Assembly: GCA_022592445.1 (NCBI GenBank)
Contig: JABYQR010000108.1
Span: 56,750 to 120,749, forward strand
Source: Cytidiella melzeri
Taxonomy: Eukaryota; Basidiomycota; Agaricomycetes; Polyporales; Irpicaceae
Direction of reading: 5' to 3'
DNA: 64,000 bases
In this document: positions 45,537 through 56,962 of the stretch, piece by piece
Layout: every line of letters starts with the position of its first letter
Position numbering within the stretch: the stretch's first letter is position 1
Position numbers and translations under genes: made by a program
Notes under the pieces: generated by a model
Databases searched by the model: none
What the model saw: the letters and a program-made list of their open reading frames with translations, nothing else
Told to the model about the DNA's origin: nothing

Positions 45537-46960
45537 CTAAGCATTCATGTTCTCAGGGAGTCCCATGATGCTTGGGAAAAAATCCTTGCCCTTGAACGGC
45601 TTTTTTCCTTTACCCTTGTCAGGGGACAGGTGAGGAGTTGAAGGTTCATCATCTTCTGTTGGAACCTCCTCAGTGTGAGCCGCCAATTCTAGGTGTGCAG
45701 TATTCATGTTTTTTGTTTGAGACAACAAGGCATTAGGGGCTTTGGCCTCACCGTCCGTTCCAGTATCCTTGGCATCTGCTGCCCAAGTCTTCTTTGGCGC
45801 TGAAGACTTGCCATCCTTCTTCCCTTCCTTCTTCTTATTATTGGGCTTCTTCTTCAGGCCGTTGAGGTTACATTCGTCTGTGTTATGTCCTTTGGACTTG
45901 TGAATGTGACAGAACGTTTTCGACTTTTCAGTTGAGTTCACCTCCTTGCCTTTGCCCTTGTTCCACTTCTCATTATTCTTCTTGTCTGCGGCATCCATAG
46001 GCGTGGACGTATCCTTCTCCTTTGCAAAGATCTGGCCCTGTGCTTTCTTAGGATATACCTTCTTATGGATGTCCAACAAGAGGTTGAGGAATTGAGGCCA
46101 TGTGGTAGGAATTTGATTTTCATCTTTTCAAATCATAATGAGCCTTATGTCCTTATCAATGACATGCTTGAGCTTGTGAAAAAGCAAGTCGTTTTCATAT
46201 ACAGAAAGCCTGCCAAGCATATGGAAGCATTCCGCGTACTTGACAAAGCTCTTGTGTGCCAGATCCGTATTATTGAACAAGGCATTGAGCTCCTTTCAAG
46301 CGCCTTCCTTGTCATCCAGTTGTCCATATTGTACCTTGAGCTTATTCTCGAACTCTTCCCATGTTCCAATCATCTGTCCCTTTGTGAGCTTCTTGATCCA
46401 CGGCTCCATGTATTGAGCCACCGTGCCTGAGAGCCGGTTCATTGCAACGGCAATATGTTGCCTGTCAGTAGCAACATTCTTGTGGACAAGCCACAGAGAG
46501 ATCTTTCAACCACTTGTTGAACTTTACCTTGCCATCTATTGAGTTGGTTCACCACTTTGGCAATTGTTGTCTTGACCATGTCAAGGTCAGTGTCCATCCA
46601 CTGGACTTGTGTGTCTGCAGCGTACTGCGAGTAGAGGTGTTGAGCAACCTTCTCAATATATTGCTGGAGGTTATCCTCCTCCTCCAACAACTGATTGTTC
46701 CAGATTAGAACCATTTGATTGATCATGTGGTGGACAATGGCAGTAGTTGCTCCTCCTTCAATCGTACAAGTAAAAGCCCTTTGGGCCATGTTCAGATTAT
46801 GGAAGATGTGCTGCTCAAAGTGTTCAACAGAAGGTTTATAGACAATCAGCCTAATCTTGCCGGAAGGAACCAAGTGGGTAAGGTTAGCAGAGGCAGCGGG
46901 GGCAGCACTGGATCCGGCGTTAGATTGAGAGGCCATTGCTTCTAATTTCTTAGTTAGCAA
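45537..46960 (-). pseudogene. Gypsy-2 gag, frameshifted
   Basis: The start region is MASQSNAGSSAAPAASANLT (near 46935). A gag-like helical body follows (MINQMVLIWNNQLLEEEDNL, VQWMDTDLDMVKTTIAKVV), then after frame changes near 46440 and 46100 a Lys-rich C-terminus with a single degenerate zinc-knuckle-like motif (CHIHKSKGHNTDEC). Confidence 0.65.
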
Positions 46961-47004
46961 AGGATAAGCGAAATACTATTTCTAGTATAAGAAGAAGAGA
47001 AACA

Positions 47005-47504
47005 TGTCAAGGACACAACCAAACTCTATACAGAGCGAGGGAGTGACAACAGGGATGGAGGAACAAAGAGCTAACTCATGCAGACAGTGACAACAGGGAT
47101 ATGTGTGATGAGGAGGAGTGAAGACACAATGACAAGGGATCAGCTAACAGTGAGCTAAAGACCAGGCTTATTTTAGTACAGTGATGGACCTAGTACAAGG
47201 TGGACGTCACCTAAGGACCAGGAGGTAGAATCTGAGGTCTTTAGGGAGCTACATGGTGGATTTATATACATCTCAGACAAGGACTCCTGGTACTGGATAT
47301 GTACTTCTAACACTGCCGTGAGAATGTTTGGTGTGCTATGGTGCGATGTTCTACAATGTTCCACAATGTTCCAGCACCTTCTATGATCATGTGACCAGTC
47401 TGTCACATGTATTTGATCACTTGCAGGAGCCATGTGCCATTGATAAGTTAAGATAAGGAAAATGAGAAGGAAAAGAAAAGGAAAAAGTGTGCATGTTTGT
47501 GACA
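47005..47504. repeat. Solo LTR, family A
   Basis: 500 bp, TGTCAAGGACACAACC ... CATGTTTGTGACA, flanked by AAACA on both sides (47000-47004 and 47505-47509). It is inserted just upstream of the Gypsy-2 gag start. Confidence 0.9.
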
Positions 47505-47611
47505 AAACACCACTTTTCACATGTTGAACTCTTGTCAGAGTTGTTTTCACACATTTAATCCTTTTCAGGAAGTTGTCACCGAGTAAAATGAGGCTTGTCA
47601 GCCCATACATT

Positions 47612-48052
47612 TTATTCCATTTCCGCATATACAAAGATGTTCATATTGAACAGCCCTTCTAGTAGCTCTAAGATATACCCACATCTCCGATGAATATCCA
47701 CAAAACTAATTCTACCTAGACTCTTTAAGTCCTTCTTTAACATCCTCCGTTCCCTATTTGACATCTTGTCCGTGTAATTCTCCTTGAACCACTGTTCGAT
47801 CATGAAGACACAACTGAGCAGCAGCTGGGCTTTCTCTCGACAAGTGTTGAGCTGGTGATTAGAAAATTGCCCACCACTTGAGAAGGATGCGTCCAGCTTC
47901 TTGAGCACAGGTTCAAGCCTTTGACAGGCTGCTGTGACCATTGGTTTGAACTCCTGTTGACGAGGCATTAAGCTTTGTTTTACAGAAGTGGAGATTGATG
48001 GGGAGAGGAGTGGGAGTGGGAATGTAAGTGTGTTGTGACATGGATAGTCCAA
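47612..48052 (-). other. Gypsy-2 pre-gag ORF, second part
   Basis: A 146-codon open frame in the leader between the 5' LTR and gag. It is helical with conserved-looking words: FKPMVTAACQRLEPVLKKLD, EKAQLLLSCVFMIEQWFKE and LKSLGRISFVDIHRR. The last resembles LQSVGQINFTQLRKR in the pre-gag ORF of Gypsy-3 (55504-55896). No known domain recognised. Confidence 0.5.
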
Positions 48053-48069
48053 CAGAGACCGGATTTTTC

Positions 48070-48640
48070 CAATAATGTCACAAGTTTACAGCCTTAGGCA
48101 CCTATCTAGAGCGCTTATTTTCCGGCTAGGAGCGTTACCGGACCTAACCCTAACCCAGGTCACGTGACATCCTGCCTTATTTATCAATAGTCCAGACCCA
48201 AACCCTAGACTCAATCTGGAGCGGTTCCAGATCAACCTAGGCTATTGTTCTATTGTTCAACTTCCATTGATAGGGATTCCCCAGGGATTCCCCCAGTTTC
48301 TATTGTTCTATTGTTCTTATCCCGGTTTCTATTGTTCTATTGTTCTTATCCTATTGTTCTATTGTTCTATTGTTCTAGCTCTATTGTTCTACGTACCCTG
48401 GTCCTTGACAGTTACTCAGGTCCTTGACAGTTACCCTGGTTCCTTATTGTTTTATTGTTACTCCAGCCCCACAGTTACTCCAGTCCCTAGTGTGGGAACT
48501 GGTGCACAGACCACCCAGACCCAGTATATATAGTACCCCTTACCCTTCCTGGTTCTGCATCTTGACCTCTTCGTCATTTGCACTGCCAGGTGAGTTACTC
48601 AATGTAACCTAGTATAAGCATGATATTAACTTCGTCATTT
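48070..48640. repeat. CTATTGTT-rich low-complexity stretch, possibly another solo LTR
   Basis: Many copies of CTATTGTT between 48240 and 48460, a TATATATAG box near 48525, and the 21-bp word CTTCGTCATTTGCACTGCCA(G) repeated near 48570 and 48631. It separates the two parts of the Gypsy-2 pre-gag ORF. I could not define termini or a target duplication. Confidence 0.45.
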
Positions 48641-48834
48641 GCACTGCCAGTATCCGGCCTCTGTGCCTGCTTGCCTGCTTATCATCGACTTTGACCTTGT
48701 TGTCGTCGTTGGAGATCTACTTCCACTTCCACTTCCTCCCCTCTTCACCCTTGTTTAGGGTTTATCAGCATAGCAGCAGTCGCTCCGCGACATGTTGGTT
48801 GCGCTCCTCGATATGCTGGAGAAGAGTTAGCTTT

Positions 48835-49152
48835 TCAGCTTTTTCCTTCTCTTGCCTTGATCCTGTCGAGAAGGATGAGCTGAGACATGAGGCTGGAGAC
48901 CTTTCTCATACAATCCTGGTCCTTCTCATGCTCAATGGTGATGCGAGCCTGCTCCTCGAGGTCAACCCTCTTGATGAGGGGCTTGTTATCAGGGTACTTG
49001 AGCCAGCAAGGCTTGCCAGCATCCTTGAACTTGTCAAATGTCTCTTTCAAGACAGTAAGATGTTCTTGAAGTCCAGTGACTTTGTTGTGGACGGGGATAG
49101 AGTAAGGGGCCTTGCAGCCAGACCTAACAGCAACATAGCGGGAAAGCGGCAT
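48835..49152 (-). other. Gypsy-2 pre-gag ORF, first part
   Basis: A 105-codon open frame starting MPLSRYVAVRSGCKAPYSIP, nearest the 5' LTR once Gypsy-3 is removed. It contains FDKFKDAGKPCWLKYPDNKP and a charged helix (DLEEQARITIEHEKDQD). The position, size and a weak GKPC/GCPH similarity match the start of the Gypsy-3 pre-gag ORF. 49153-49617 is leader with no clear coding. Confidence 0.45.
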
Positions 49153-49617
49153 GGTGACTGTGTAACAACGTGTGATGAGCTTGTCAGCTCAGTGGTGTGC
49201 AAAACAAATCTCCATAAAGGAGAGGTCCTGTGTGTGTGTGGGGTAGTGCCGGCGTCGTCCTGGACTCTCTCTCCAGGTCCGGTGGTGAAAAGTATCTCTC
49301 TCACGGTTCCACCCGTGCGGCAAATGGTTGGCGGATCAATATTACACTGACCCTAAGTCCAACCAGAACAAGTTACCCGTCTTTGTGCCTAGACACTCAT
49401 GGGCTTCTAGTCCTGTTGTCTAGCTCTTATAACGAGCATCTGGCACAAGATTCCACTATCATTTGTGGGGTGGCACACTTTCATCATGTTGGCATAGTGC
49501 CAACCCCTGCTCTGATCAGCTCTAGGAGCGTTAGGCGAGAGTGTGATTCAAGTTGTGCGCATGAAGGCAAAGCCTAGACACAACTACCAGTTAGAGCCTA
49601 TGGTCCGGCTACCTCTA

Positions 49618-50099
49618 TGTCAGGAACACAACCAAACTCTATGAAGAGCAAGGAAGTGACGGCGGGGGTGTAGGAACAACGAGCAAACTCGCGTGGACAA
49701 TAACGACAGGGAAGATAATGATGATGAAGGAGAAACAACAACGAGGAAGCAGCTAACAATGAGCTAAAGACCAGGTTATATTAGTACTTTGAAGGACTAG
49801 GTACAAGGTGGACATCACCTAAAGAACAGATGGTAGAATTTGAGGTCTTTAGGGAGCTACAGGGTGGGTTTATATACATCTCAGACAAGGACCCCTGGTA
49901 CCGGGTCTGTACTCCTAACACTGCTGTGGGAACGTATGGTGTGCTATGGTGCGATGTTCTACAATGTTCCACAATGTTCCAGCACCTTCTATGATCATGT
50001 GACTGGTCTGTCACATGTACTTGATTACATGCAGGCGCCTTGTGTCATTGATAAGATAAGATAAGAAAAAATAAGAGAAAAGAAAAGGGAAAAGTATGC
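49618..50099 (-). repeat. Gypsy-3 3' LTR (left), truncated
   Basis: Starts TGTCAGGAACACAACC but breaks off after AAAAGTATGC, lacking the last dozen or so bases of the family. The polypurine tract is also gone, and the integrase ORF begins immediately, so a small deletion has joined LTR and pol. Confidence 0.8.
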
Positions 50100-53000
50100 C
50101 TAAAGGCCTTTTCTTCGGAAGGCAGGAGTTGAGTCTTCTCTGTCTTCCCACAAGGATACGCGTCGTAGAGTTTCTGAAGGTAGTTTCTCAAAATTCTCGT
50201 TGATTGGTTGGAAGTTCATTGCCAAGAATAGAGATGCAGCGATTGGTTGTGGAGCTCCTGGGTGTCGTCTGTGGAAATCTTTTACAGCTTCATTGGCATG
50301 AGTGACGTTGATTGCTGGTTCCCAGGAATTTTCTGATTCTGGGTATCCTTTCCACTTAACACGGTACTGAAACTCCTTCTTTTGCCCAAAGATCCTTGAA
50401 TCAAGAATCTGTTCTACCTCGTACTCCTCTTCTTTGTCTACCACAACTGGCTCAGGTTCAGGAAATTCCCAATTAGGGACCAAACTTGCTGTCTTGGCTG
50501 GTTGCAACCTATCCACATGGAACACCGGGTAGCGCTTGTCCCGAATGGTGAGTTTAACCCGGTAATTCAAATCCCCAATCTTTTCTAAGACCTCATAGGG
50601 ACCATCTCGTTTTGGTGCTAGCTTTGCCACCGGCTGTTCCTTTGGATGTTTTTCACGTTCCACGTAAACCTTGTCACCAACTTTAAACTGTGGAGCTTTT
50701 GCAACTCCATGACCGTAGAACCGTTTCATGTGTTCTGCCGTAAGTTGTAGCGCAGCTTTAGCATCTTCTTGTGCTTCTCGTAATGCTCGAAGATGTTCGT
50801 CTGCTGCAGGAACATTGGACACTGGGTTCAAAGGCACCTGGAATTCCGGTAGATACCCATAGATCAGTTCGAAGGGGGCCTTCCCGGTGGACGAGTGTAC
50901 TCGGCTATTAAGCGCAAACTCCGCAATTGGTAACCAATCTACCCAGTCATTCTGTCTGAAGGAGCAGAACACTTGGAGATACTGTTCTATCTCTCGGTTC
51001 ATACGTTCGGTTTTACCATCTGTTTGGGGATGATATGCAGTAGACATGAATGACTTTACTCCGAGTGCATCGTAGATAGCACGGAGAAACTTGGATGCAA
51101 ACACTGATCTGCAGTCTGAGATCATACGGCAAGGTACACCATGGAGTCGGAACACATTTGCAATATAATCCTGCATGTGTTCGGGAGTTTTCATGCTTTC
51201 CCGTGATGGATAACAATGCACCTGTGCTGTTGTTCAATCAACTGCAACCGTGATGGAATCGTATCCTTTACATGGTGGTAGTTTGACAATGAAGTCCGTG
51301 GTGACGCTTCCCCATGGAGCATTGGGCGGCTCTAGCGGATTGAGTGGACTGCGTGGTGGAACGGGGTATGTCTTAGCTCTTTAACAGGTGTCACATGTGT
51401 CTACATAGTCATTGACAAAGCGTGTCATGCTGGGCCACCAGTAGTTCCGAGATAGCAGTTCCAGTGTCTTGTACCTGCCTGGATGTCCGGCGGCGGGTAA
51501 GTCATGATGTCTCCAAACCAGTTCCTTTCGGATTTCGTCATCTTTAGAGACATACGTTTCCCCGGAACAATAACAGTCCGTTCTCCACGTTCCACTCTTT
51601 GAGTCCCTGGCTAAGAAGACGAGGTCCGAGTTTCTTGACTTTGGCAAGTGCTTCTGCCACCTCAGTCTCTTGCAGAGAACATTCACAGATACGTTTGAAC
51701 AGGTCTCTGTCTGATTGTATGCTAGCTTGCCCCCGTTGAGAAGCAGCAGCTTGGAAGACCTCTGGTCCTAAGACTATTTGTGATAAGTTATCTTCTTTGT
51801 CCTTGACCTCGTGTTGGCCTAGCCTGGACATGAAATCCGACTTTCCCATTGATTTTCCGGGCTTCGGATGATTTCAAAGTTAAAGTGTGAGAGGAACAAC
51901 GACCAACGTGCTTGACGGCGCGTCAAGTTACGAGCTGTCTTCCAGTACTCGAGGTCCTTGTGGTCAGAGAAGATAGGAAATTTCTCTGGTAGCCCTTCCA
52001 AGTAATGACGCCAGTCTTCAAGGGCTCGTACAATTGCCATGAGTTCTCAGTCGTAGATCTCATAGTTCCGTTCAGTCTCAGTCATGCCTTCAGGCCAACA
52101 GGCTGCTGGATGCCACGCGCCGTCTTTGGCTTGTTGCTCCAATACCCCTCCCATTGCATATCCAGATGCATCTGTTTTAAAAGTGTGGGTCTATCAAAAC
52201 TCCACATTGCCAACACCGGCGCTTCCACGAATTGTCGGTGGAGTTCATCAAACGCTGACTGCTCTTCAGGACCCCATTTCCAAGGAGCCTTGCCTGTGAG
52301 ACGGTCTAGGGGCTTACATATCTTTCCGAAGTCTTTGATGAACCTCCGGTAGAAGTTTGCAAACCCACGGAATCGGCGGATATTGGAGACATTCTGCGGT
52401 ACAGGCCATTCAGCCACTGCTTTTACTTTGACAGGGTCTATGTGTAACTGGTTATGACCAATGATGACACCAAGGTATTCCGTCTCCGACCTTTCAAACT
52501 CGCATTTCTCAGGTTTCAAAAACAGGTCATGTTGCCTGAGTCGTCCCAGAACTTCGTGTACCACCTTGCGGTGTTCAGATATCTCCTTGGAGTAGATGAG
52601 GATATCATCCAGGTAGACGGTGACATTGCCTTCAGCAATGAGGTCAGCAAAGATGCCATTCATCATGTTTTGGAACGTGGCCGGGGAATTGGTAAGGCCA
52701 AAGAACATAACTGTGGGTTCAAACAGTCCTCGGTTGGTGACAAATGCGGCTTTGTGTTTGTTGCCTTCTTTGATGCGGACATTATTGTATCCCCACCTGA
52801 CATACAGCTTAGTGAAGAACTTAGTGCCTCTGGGCCTATCCATGAGTTCAGAGATTAACGGTAGTGGATATTGGTTCTTAATGGTGACTTCGTTCAACTT
52901 TCGATAGTCTTGAACTGGACACAACTTTCCGTCCTTTTCCTTGACAAAGAAGAAAGGTGATGCCATTGGAGACTTTGACGGTCAAATGTACCCTTTTTCT

Positions 53001-54048
53001 AGGTTCTCCTGGATAAACTTGTCAAGTTCCTCTTGCTCGGGATGCGACAGCGGGTAAACCTTTGCATGGAATTCTTTTGCTTCCTGAATCAACTCAATTG
53101 CATGGTTGTATGACTTGTGTTCTGGAAGTTGTTGAGATTCCGTCTCGGAGAAGATATGAGCATGTTGACGATATTGTTCAGGTACCATTTCCTCAAATGT
53201 TTTGACTGGTTTAACCCGGTTCTCGACCTCAGCTAATTCACTAGAGTAGGTGTATCCTGCTAGAGTGAACAAGTGTTCGCCTTCCTGTACTATAGGTGTT
53301 GGACATGTGTGTAAAAGCGTCGGGGAGTTCCTTTTCCACCGAGCTGAGTAGTGGCCTGCGCCTGTAACTTCGGCAATTTGGCTATTTCCAAACTTCCTGA
53401 ACCTTCTGTGGTCTCCTCGAGGTCTTCTTCGGCCTCCTCCGTATCCACCAGCAAGTACAGAAGTTGTTCCACAACATTCCGTAATCCTGGGGTCCTCTTC
53501 TTCCATTTAGGCTCAGCTGTTCTCTTAGCTGCAACCTCCTTTTCTTCCTCAACCCGTTTTCTAGGTTTACACGCATCAGGACATCCATCCATCCTGATGA
53601 TGCCTTTGTACCAATCAATGGTGGGGTTATGGTAACTCAACCAATCGATTCCTATGATTACATCTTCTGGCCTGATGTCAGTAACCGTAAAGAGAGTCCT
53701 TTCCTTGTGGTCCCCTATCCTCATATTGAGAATGGCGACTTCATTAATAGCCCCGTCTCAATTTGGGGTTCCATCTATGTTGTACACCAGAATTGGTTGT
53801 TTCAACTTCTGTGTCCTGATACAATGCTCTCAAACAAACCATTTATGAATGAATAGTGTCAAGGCTCCACTATCAATCATTGCTGCGACTTCTTTAGATC
53901 TCCGCACTCCTGAAACTGTGATGGGTACGTGAAAATGTTCTGATTCAGAACCAGTCTCTAAAACATCAGACGCGAGTGCGGAAATTCTATTGTTACATGG
54001 TATACGTGGGACGCATGCTTGCGCAGCTCGAATCACGGCCCGAATCAA
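50100..54048 (-). pseudogene. Gypsy-3 pol (protease to chromodomain)
   Basis: Protease MIDSGALTLFIHKWFV near 53870 retains the DSG active site; downstream protease sequence lies in another frame (IIGIDWLSYHNPTIDWYKG, near 53640). RT (52966-52082) has the active site VYLDDILIYSK intact, but motif A reads KLYVRWGYNNV where Gypsy RTs have Asp (LDxRWGYNN), so a catalytic Asp is replaced by Tyr. RNase H is at about 52080-51840. The integrase zinc-binding part (WRHHDLPAAGHPGRYKT, YVDTCDTC) is at 51686-51381, the core (ISDCRSVFASKF, TDGKTERMNREI) and the chromodomain (YEVEQILDSR, YRVKWKGYPESENSWEP) at 51221-50100. Frames break at about 52970 and 51240-51380. Confidence 0.88.
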
Positions 54049-55290
54049 AAACCCTCCTCAAGTCTCTTCTTGAGGTCAGCATTCTCTGCCTTCAACTTTT
54101 CCAGCTCTCCAAGTATTGTGTTAAGGGTTACTTCTAATACCCCTGACGGAATCGGCTCTCCTGTTGCCTCCGGTTTCTTCCCTTTGGCTTTAGAGGTCGA
54201 GGCCTCTGCATTGGTAGCTGCTACACGTGGTCCACAAGGAGGTAGACGAGGGACTGCGGGCTTATTACACATGCGTGCAATATGACTGGGATCCATGGTA
54301 AGTTCCTGGTAGTTATGACACCGCCGCCCCTGCTGCATTTTGAAGGCATCAACTTCCATGGGAACTGGGCCATTCGAGGCTTGGGGAACCAGGGTAAACC
54401 TGGGCTGGGACTGGGTAGGTCTTGACATGGTCAACAAGGGAACAGACGGAATTTTCTTCTCCGTTGTTTCTCTGATGCGGGCATACGCAGCCGCCATTTT
54501 CAGAGACCTGTCAATCCAACCTTGGTAACTGGCTGGGGGTGCTTCAGCCGTTGCAAGCCGTCCGTAGATGTATTCAGGGAGTCCATTTATGAACCGGATC
54601 TTCTTGTCTTTGTTGCTCAACCCGTTGATGCAACCCACGTATGACTCGAAGTCAGTGATGTATGTGCCGACATCCCGCGCATTCTTTTCCTTCTTCTCAG
54701 CTCCACAGAGCTTCTCCAGTTCACGAATGGCAGTATCCTCGGGCGTTGCATTGCGAAGTACTTTTTGAGTTCAGCCTTGAATTTGGCCTATGTGTCAAGA
54801 TTGCCTGGCAAATCACCGTTGTTGTCAGCCATGTGGTCGGTGACTGTTATTGCCCATTGTGCAGCTTTCTCTGACAACCAATAGATGGCTGATAGAACCT
54901 TGGTTTTTTCTTCGGTGATGCCAGCAGTCACCCAGTAAGCTTCACACTGCGACAAGAATTGCCCAAGTCACGGCCGTGTTTGCCCTTGTACCTATCGGGC
55001 TTGGAGTCGTTATTGTTGACCGTGACTTGCGGTCTTGGCATGGCTTGCGCAACTGCAGCTACAATGGCTGCAATTAAGGCAGGATCAACCGTGGGTGTTG
55101 TCTTTGTGATGGGAGTGGGGGAAACAGTTTGAATTGGTAGAGTTTCTGGTACAACCTTGGGGGTGACAGGAGCAGTGATGGGGTTGGGAATAATGGGGGT
55201 AACAAATGTGATGTCTGGTGAAACCGGTGGGATTTCCGGTACAACTAAACTGGTATCAACTTTGACTTCTTCAGGAACTCCGACAGTCAA
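54045..55290 (-). pseudogene. Gypsy-3 gag, frameshifted
   Basis: The N-terminus is Pro/Thr-rich (PITAPVTPKVVPETLPIQ) ending RYKGKHGRDL near 54960. After frameshifts near 54950 and 54650 the capsid-like part continues (KKIRFINGLPEYIYGRLAT, YQGWIDRSLKMAAAYARIRE). A zinc knuckle is degenerate (CHNYQELTMDPSHIARMC, second Cys replaced). A coiled coil closes it (LGELEKLKAENADLKKRLEE). Confidence 0.75.
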
Positions 55291-55503
55291 CGGAATTTAA
55301 CTGTTATCACAGGGTACGTAACCGGAGTATTGTTGTCCTTGTCTGCAATGACGAGATACTACAAACTTTTGACTTCGATTTGGACACGGCTGCTGTTCTC
55401 AGACTTTGATATACGTGTGATCCTCTTTGTTATCATGACAGTCCAGACGATCGTCGGGATAAAAGACGTGGAAAAGATTATCACACTCAATGATTGCTAT
55501 CTA

Positions 55504-56219
55504 CTACAAAGGGAGTTTCTCAAAATATCCTCCGTCTGCTACAAATGCAACTCGACTCGTAACCTCTGTCAACCGCTTGCGCAGTTGTGTGAAGTTGATT
55601 TGTCCTACTGACTGCAGGCCCCAAATCAGTGCTTTGAGCTGGGCAGGCATGCGAGTGGAGAGTACTTCCTCCGTATGCTCTGTGAGGTACAGAAGTTTGT
55701 CATTGAGTAGCAGGACTGATTTGACCTGTGAGTCGTTGCGGTCACGGGTAAGTTCAATCACATTCTGGAGGTGTCTGGTGGTGGCCTCAATCTTCGGCTT
55801 GAGAATGCTGACTTGGTCCTTGATGGAGAACTTATGAGAGTCGAGTGTCACCGGTTGCTGCACGTCCGAGGTGGTGCAGGTGCCCAGGAGATGCAATCCT
55901 TGAGAGACGGTTTCTGAATACAGTTGGGAAGAGTTTGCGTACGTTCGGTGCGTGTACGTTTCTTGATGGACTCGTTGTCACGAGCAAACTTTTTGTGGTC
56001 AAAGTGTGGGAGTCTAGTACCAAGAGGGTGGTAGTGAGGACGGCGTGAGATGTATGAGACAATGGCTTCAAGGTCCTTCTCTGTGTAGAGATGGGGACAA
56101 CCTTGTTTGCGCAGTTCTTGTCGAGCCTCAAAGACAGACTCGCATACGTTATGATGGATGCGTACGTCTTTCGGCACCACAACCACAACGTGAGAAGGAA
56201 GATCAAGGGTCCGGGCCAA
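55504..56219 (-). other. Gypsy-3 pre-gag ORF (one frameshift)
   Basis: It begins about 100 bases inside the 5' LTR with no perfect ATG context (first open codons near 56219). About 115 codons run to near 55870, then one frameshift leads to a second stretch ending at 55504, about 240-255 codons in all. Words: VPKDVRIHHNVCESVFEARQ, LRKQGCPHLYTEKDLEAI, then LLLNDKLLYLTEHTEEVL and LQSVGQINFTQLRKRL. It is predicted helical. Gag starts 210 bases further on. No known domain recognised. It could be a lineage-specific retrotransposon gene or a captured host gene. Confidence 0.5.
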
Positions 56220-56322
56220 TACAACGTACTGGTAAACCGGGGGGACTAAACTTTGGAAAACTTTGGGGAAGGAAATGTGCGGTTGCGCAATGTGCAGGCG
56301 AGCGTACGGAGATTCTACCTAA

Positions 56323-56843
56323 CGTCAGGAACACAACCAAACTCTATGAAGAGCGAGGAAGTGACAACAGGGGTGGGGGAGCGACAAGCGAACTTGCGTG
56401 GACAATGAAAACAGGGAAGATGATGATGATGAGGGAGAAACAACGACGAGGGAGCAGCTAACGATGAGCTAAAGACCAGGTTATATTAGTACTGTGAAGG
56501 ACTAGGTACAAGGTGGACATCACCTAAAGACCAGGAGGTAGAATCTGAGGTCTTTAGGGAGCTACAGGGTGGGTTTATATACATCTCAGACAAGAACCCT
56601 GGTACCAGGTCTGTACTCCTAACACTGCCGTGGGAACGTATGGTGTGCTATGGTGCGATGTCTACAATGTTCCACAATGTTCCAGCACCTTCTATGATCA
56701 TGTGACTGGTCTGTCACATGTACTTGATCACATGCAGGCGCCATGTGTCGTTGATAAGATAAGATAAGGAAAATGGCTATCGATAAGATAAGATAAGGAA
56801 AAATAAGAGAAAAGAAAAGGGAAAAATATGCATGTTCGTGATA
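56323..56843 (-). repeat. Gypsy-3 5' LTR (right)
   Basis: About 521 bp. Terminal bases are changed (CGTCAGG for TGTCAGG and GTGATA for GTGACA), and a GATAAGATAAGG stretch is duplicated, making it longer than its partner. Confidence 0.85.
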
Positions 56844-56848
56844 CTCTA

Positions 56849-56962
56849 TTCCTAGAGGATTTGTAAAGGGGCCCACACACAGGCACAAGACCTAGAAAGA
56901 AAGGGGAAAGAAACCTCCAGCACATCCAGAGATGTGAGGGAGTAGGGGCAGTCTTGTCCAAC
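56849..56962 (-). other. Gypsy-2 leader next to its 5' LTR
   Basis: The short piece between the nested Gypsy-3 and the right Gypsy-2 LTR. The base run after the LTR (GTTGGACAAGACTGCCCC on the minus strand) is where a primer-binding site should be; I cannot match it to a tRNA. Confidence 0.4.

Larger units (their letters stand above)
49618..56843 (-). mobile_element. Gypsy-3, full-length chromodomain element nested in Gypsy-2
   Basis: A 7226-bp element with family A LTRs at both ends, flanked by CTCTA (49613-49617 and 56844-56848). Minus-strand order: 5' LTR, a pre-gag ORF, gag, protease, RT, RNase H, integrase, chromodomain, 3' LTR. Several frameshifts, a truncated 3' LTR and a changed RT active-site residue make it inactive. 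Confidence 0.92.

Noticed and set aside
48140..48160. CCTAACCCTAACCC as telomeric repeat
   Set aside because: Two units only, within low-complexity DNA of a retrotransposon leader.
55504..56219. Independent host gene between Gypsy-3 gag and its LTR
   Set aside because: It lies inside an element bounded by LTRs and a CTCTA duplication, so I treat it as element cargo or an element gene; a captured host gene remains possible.
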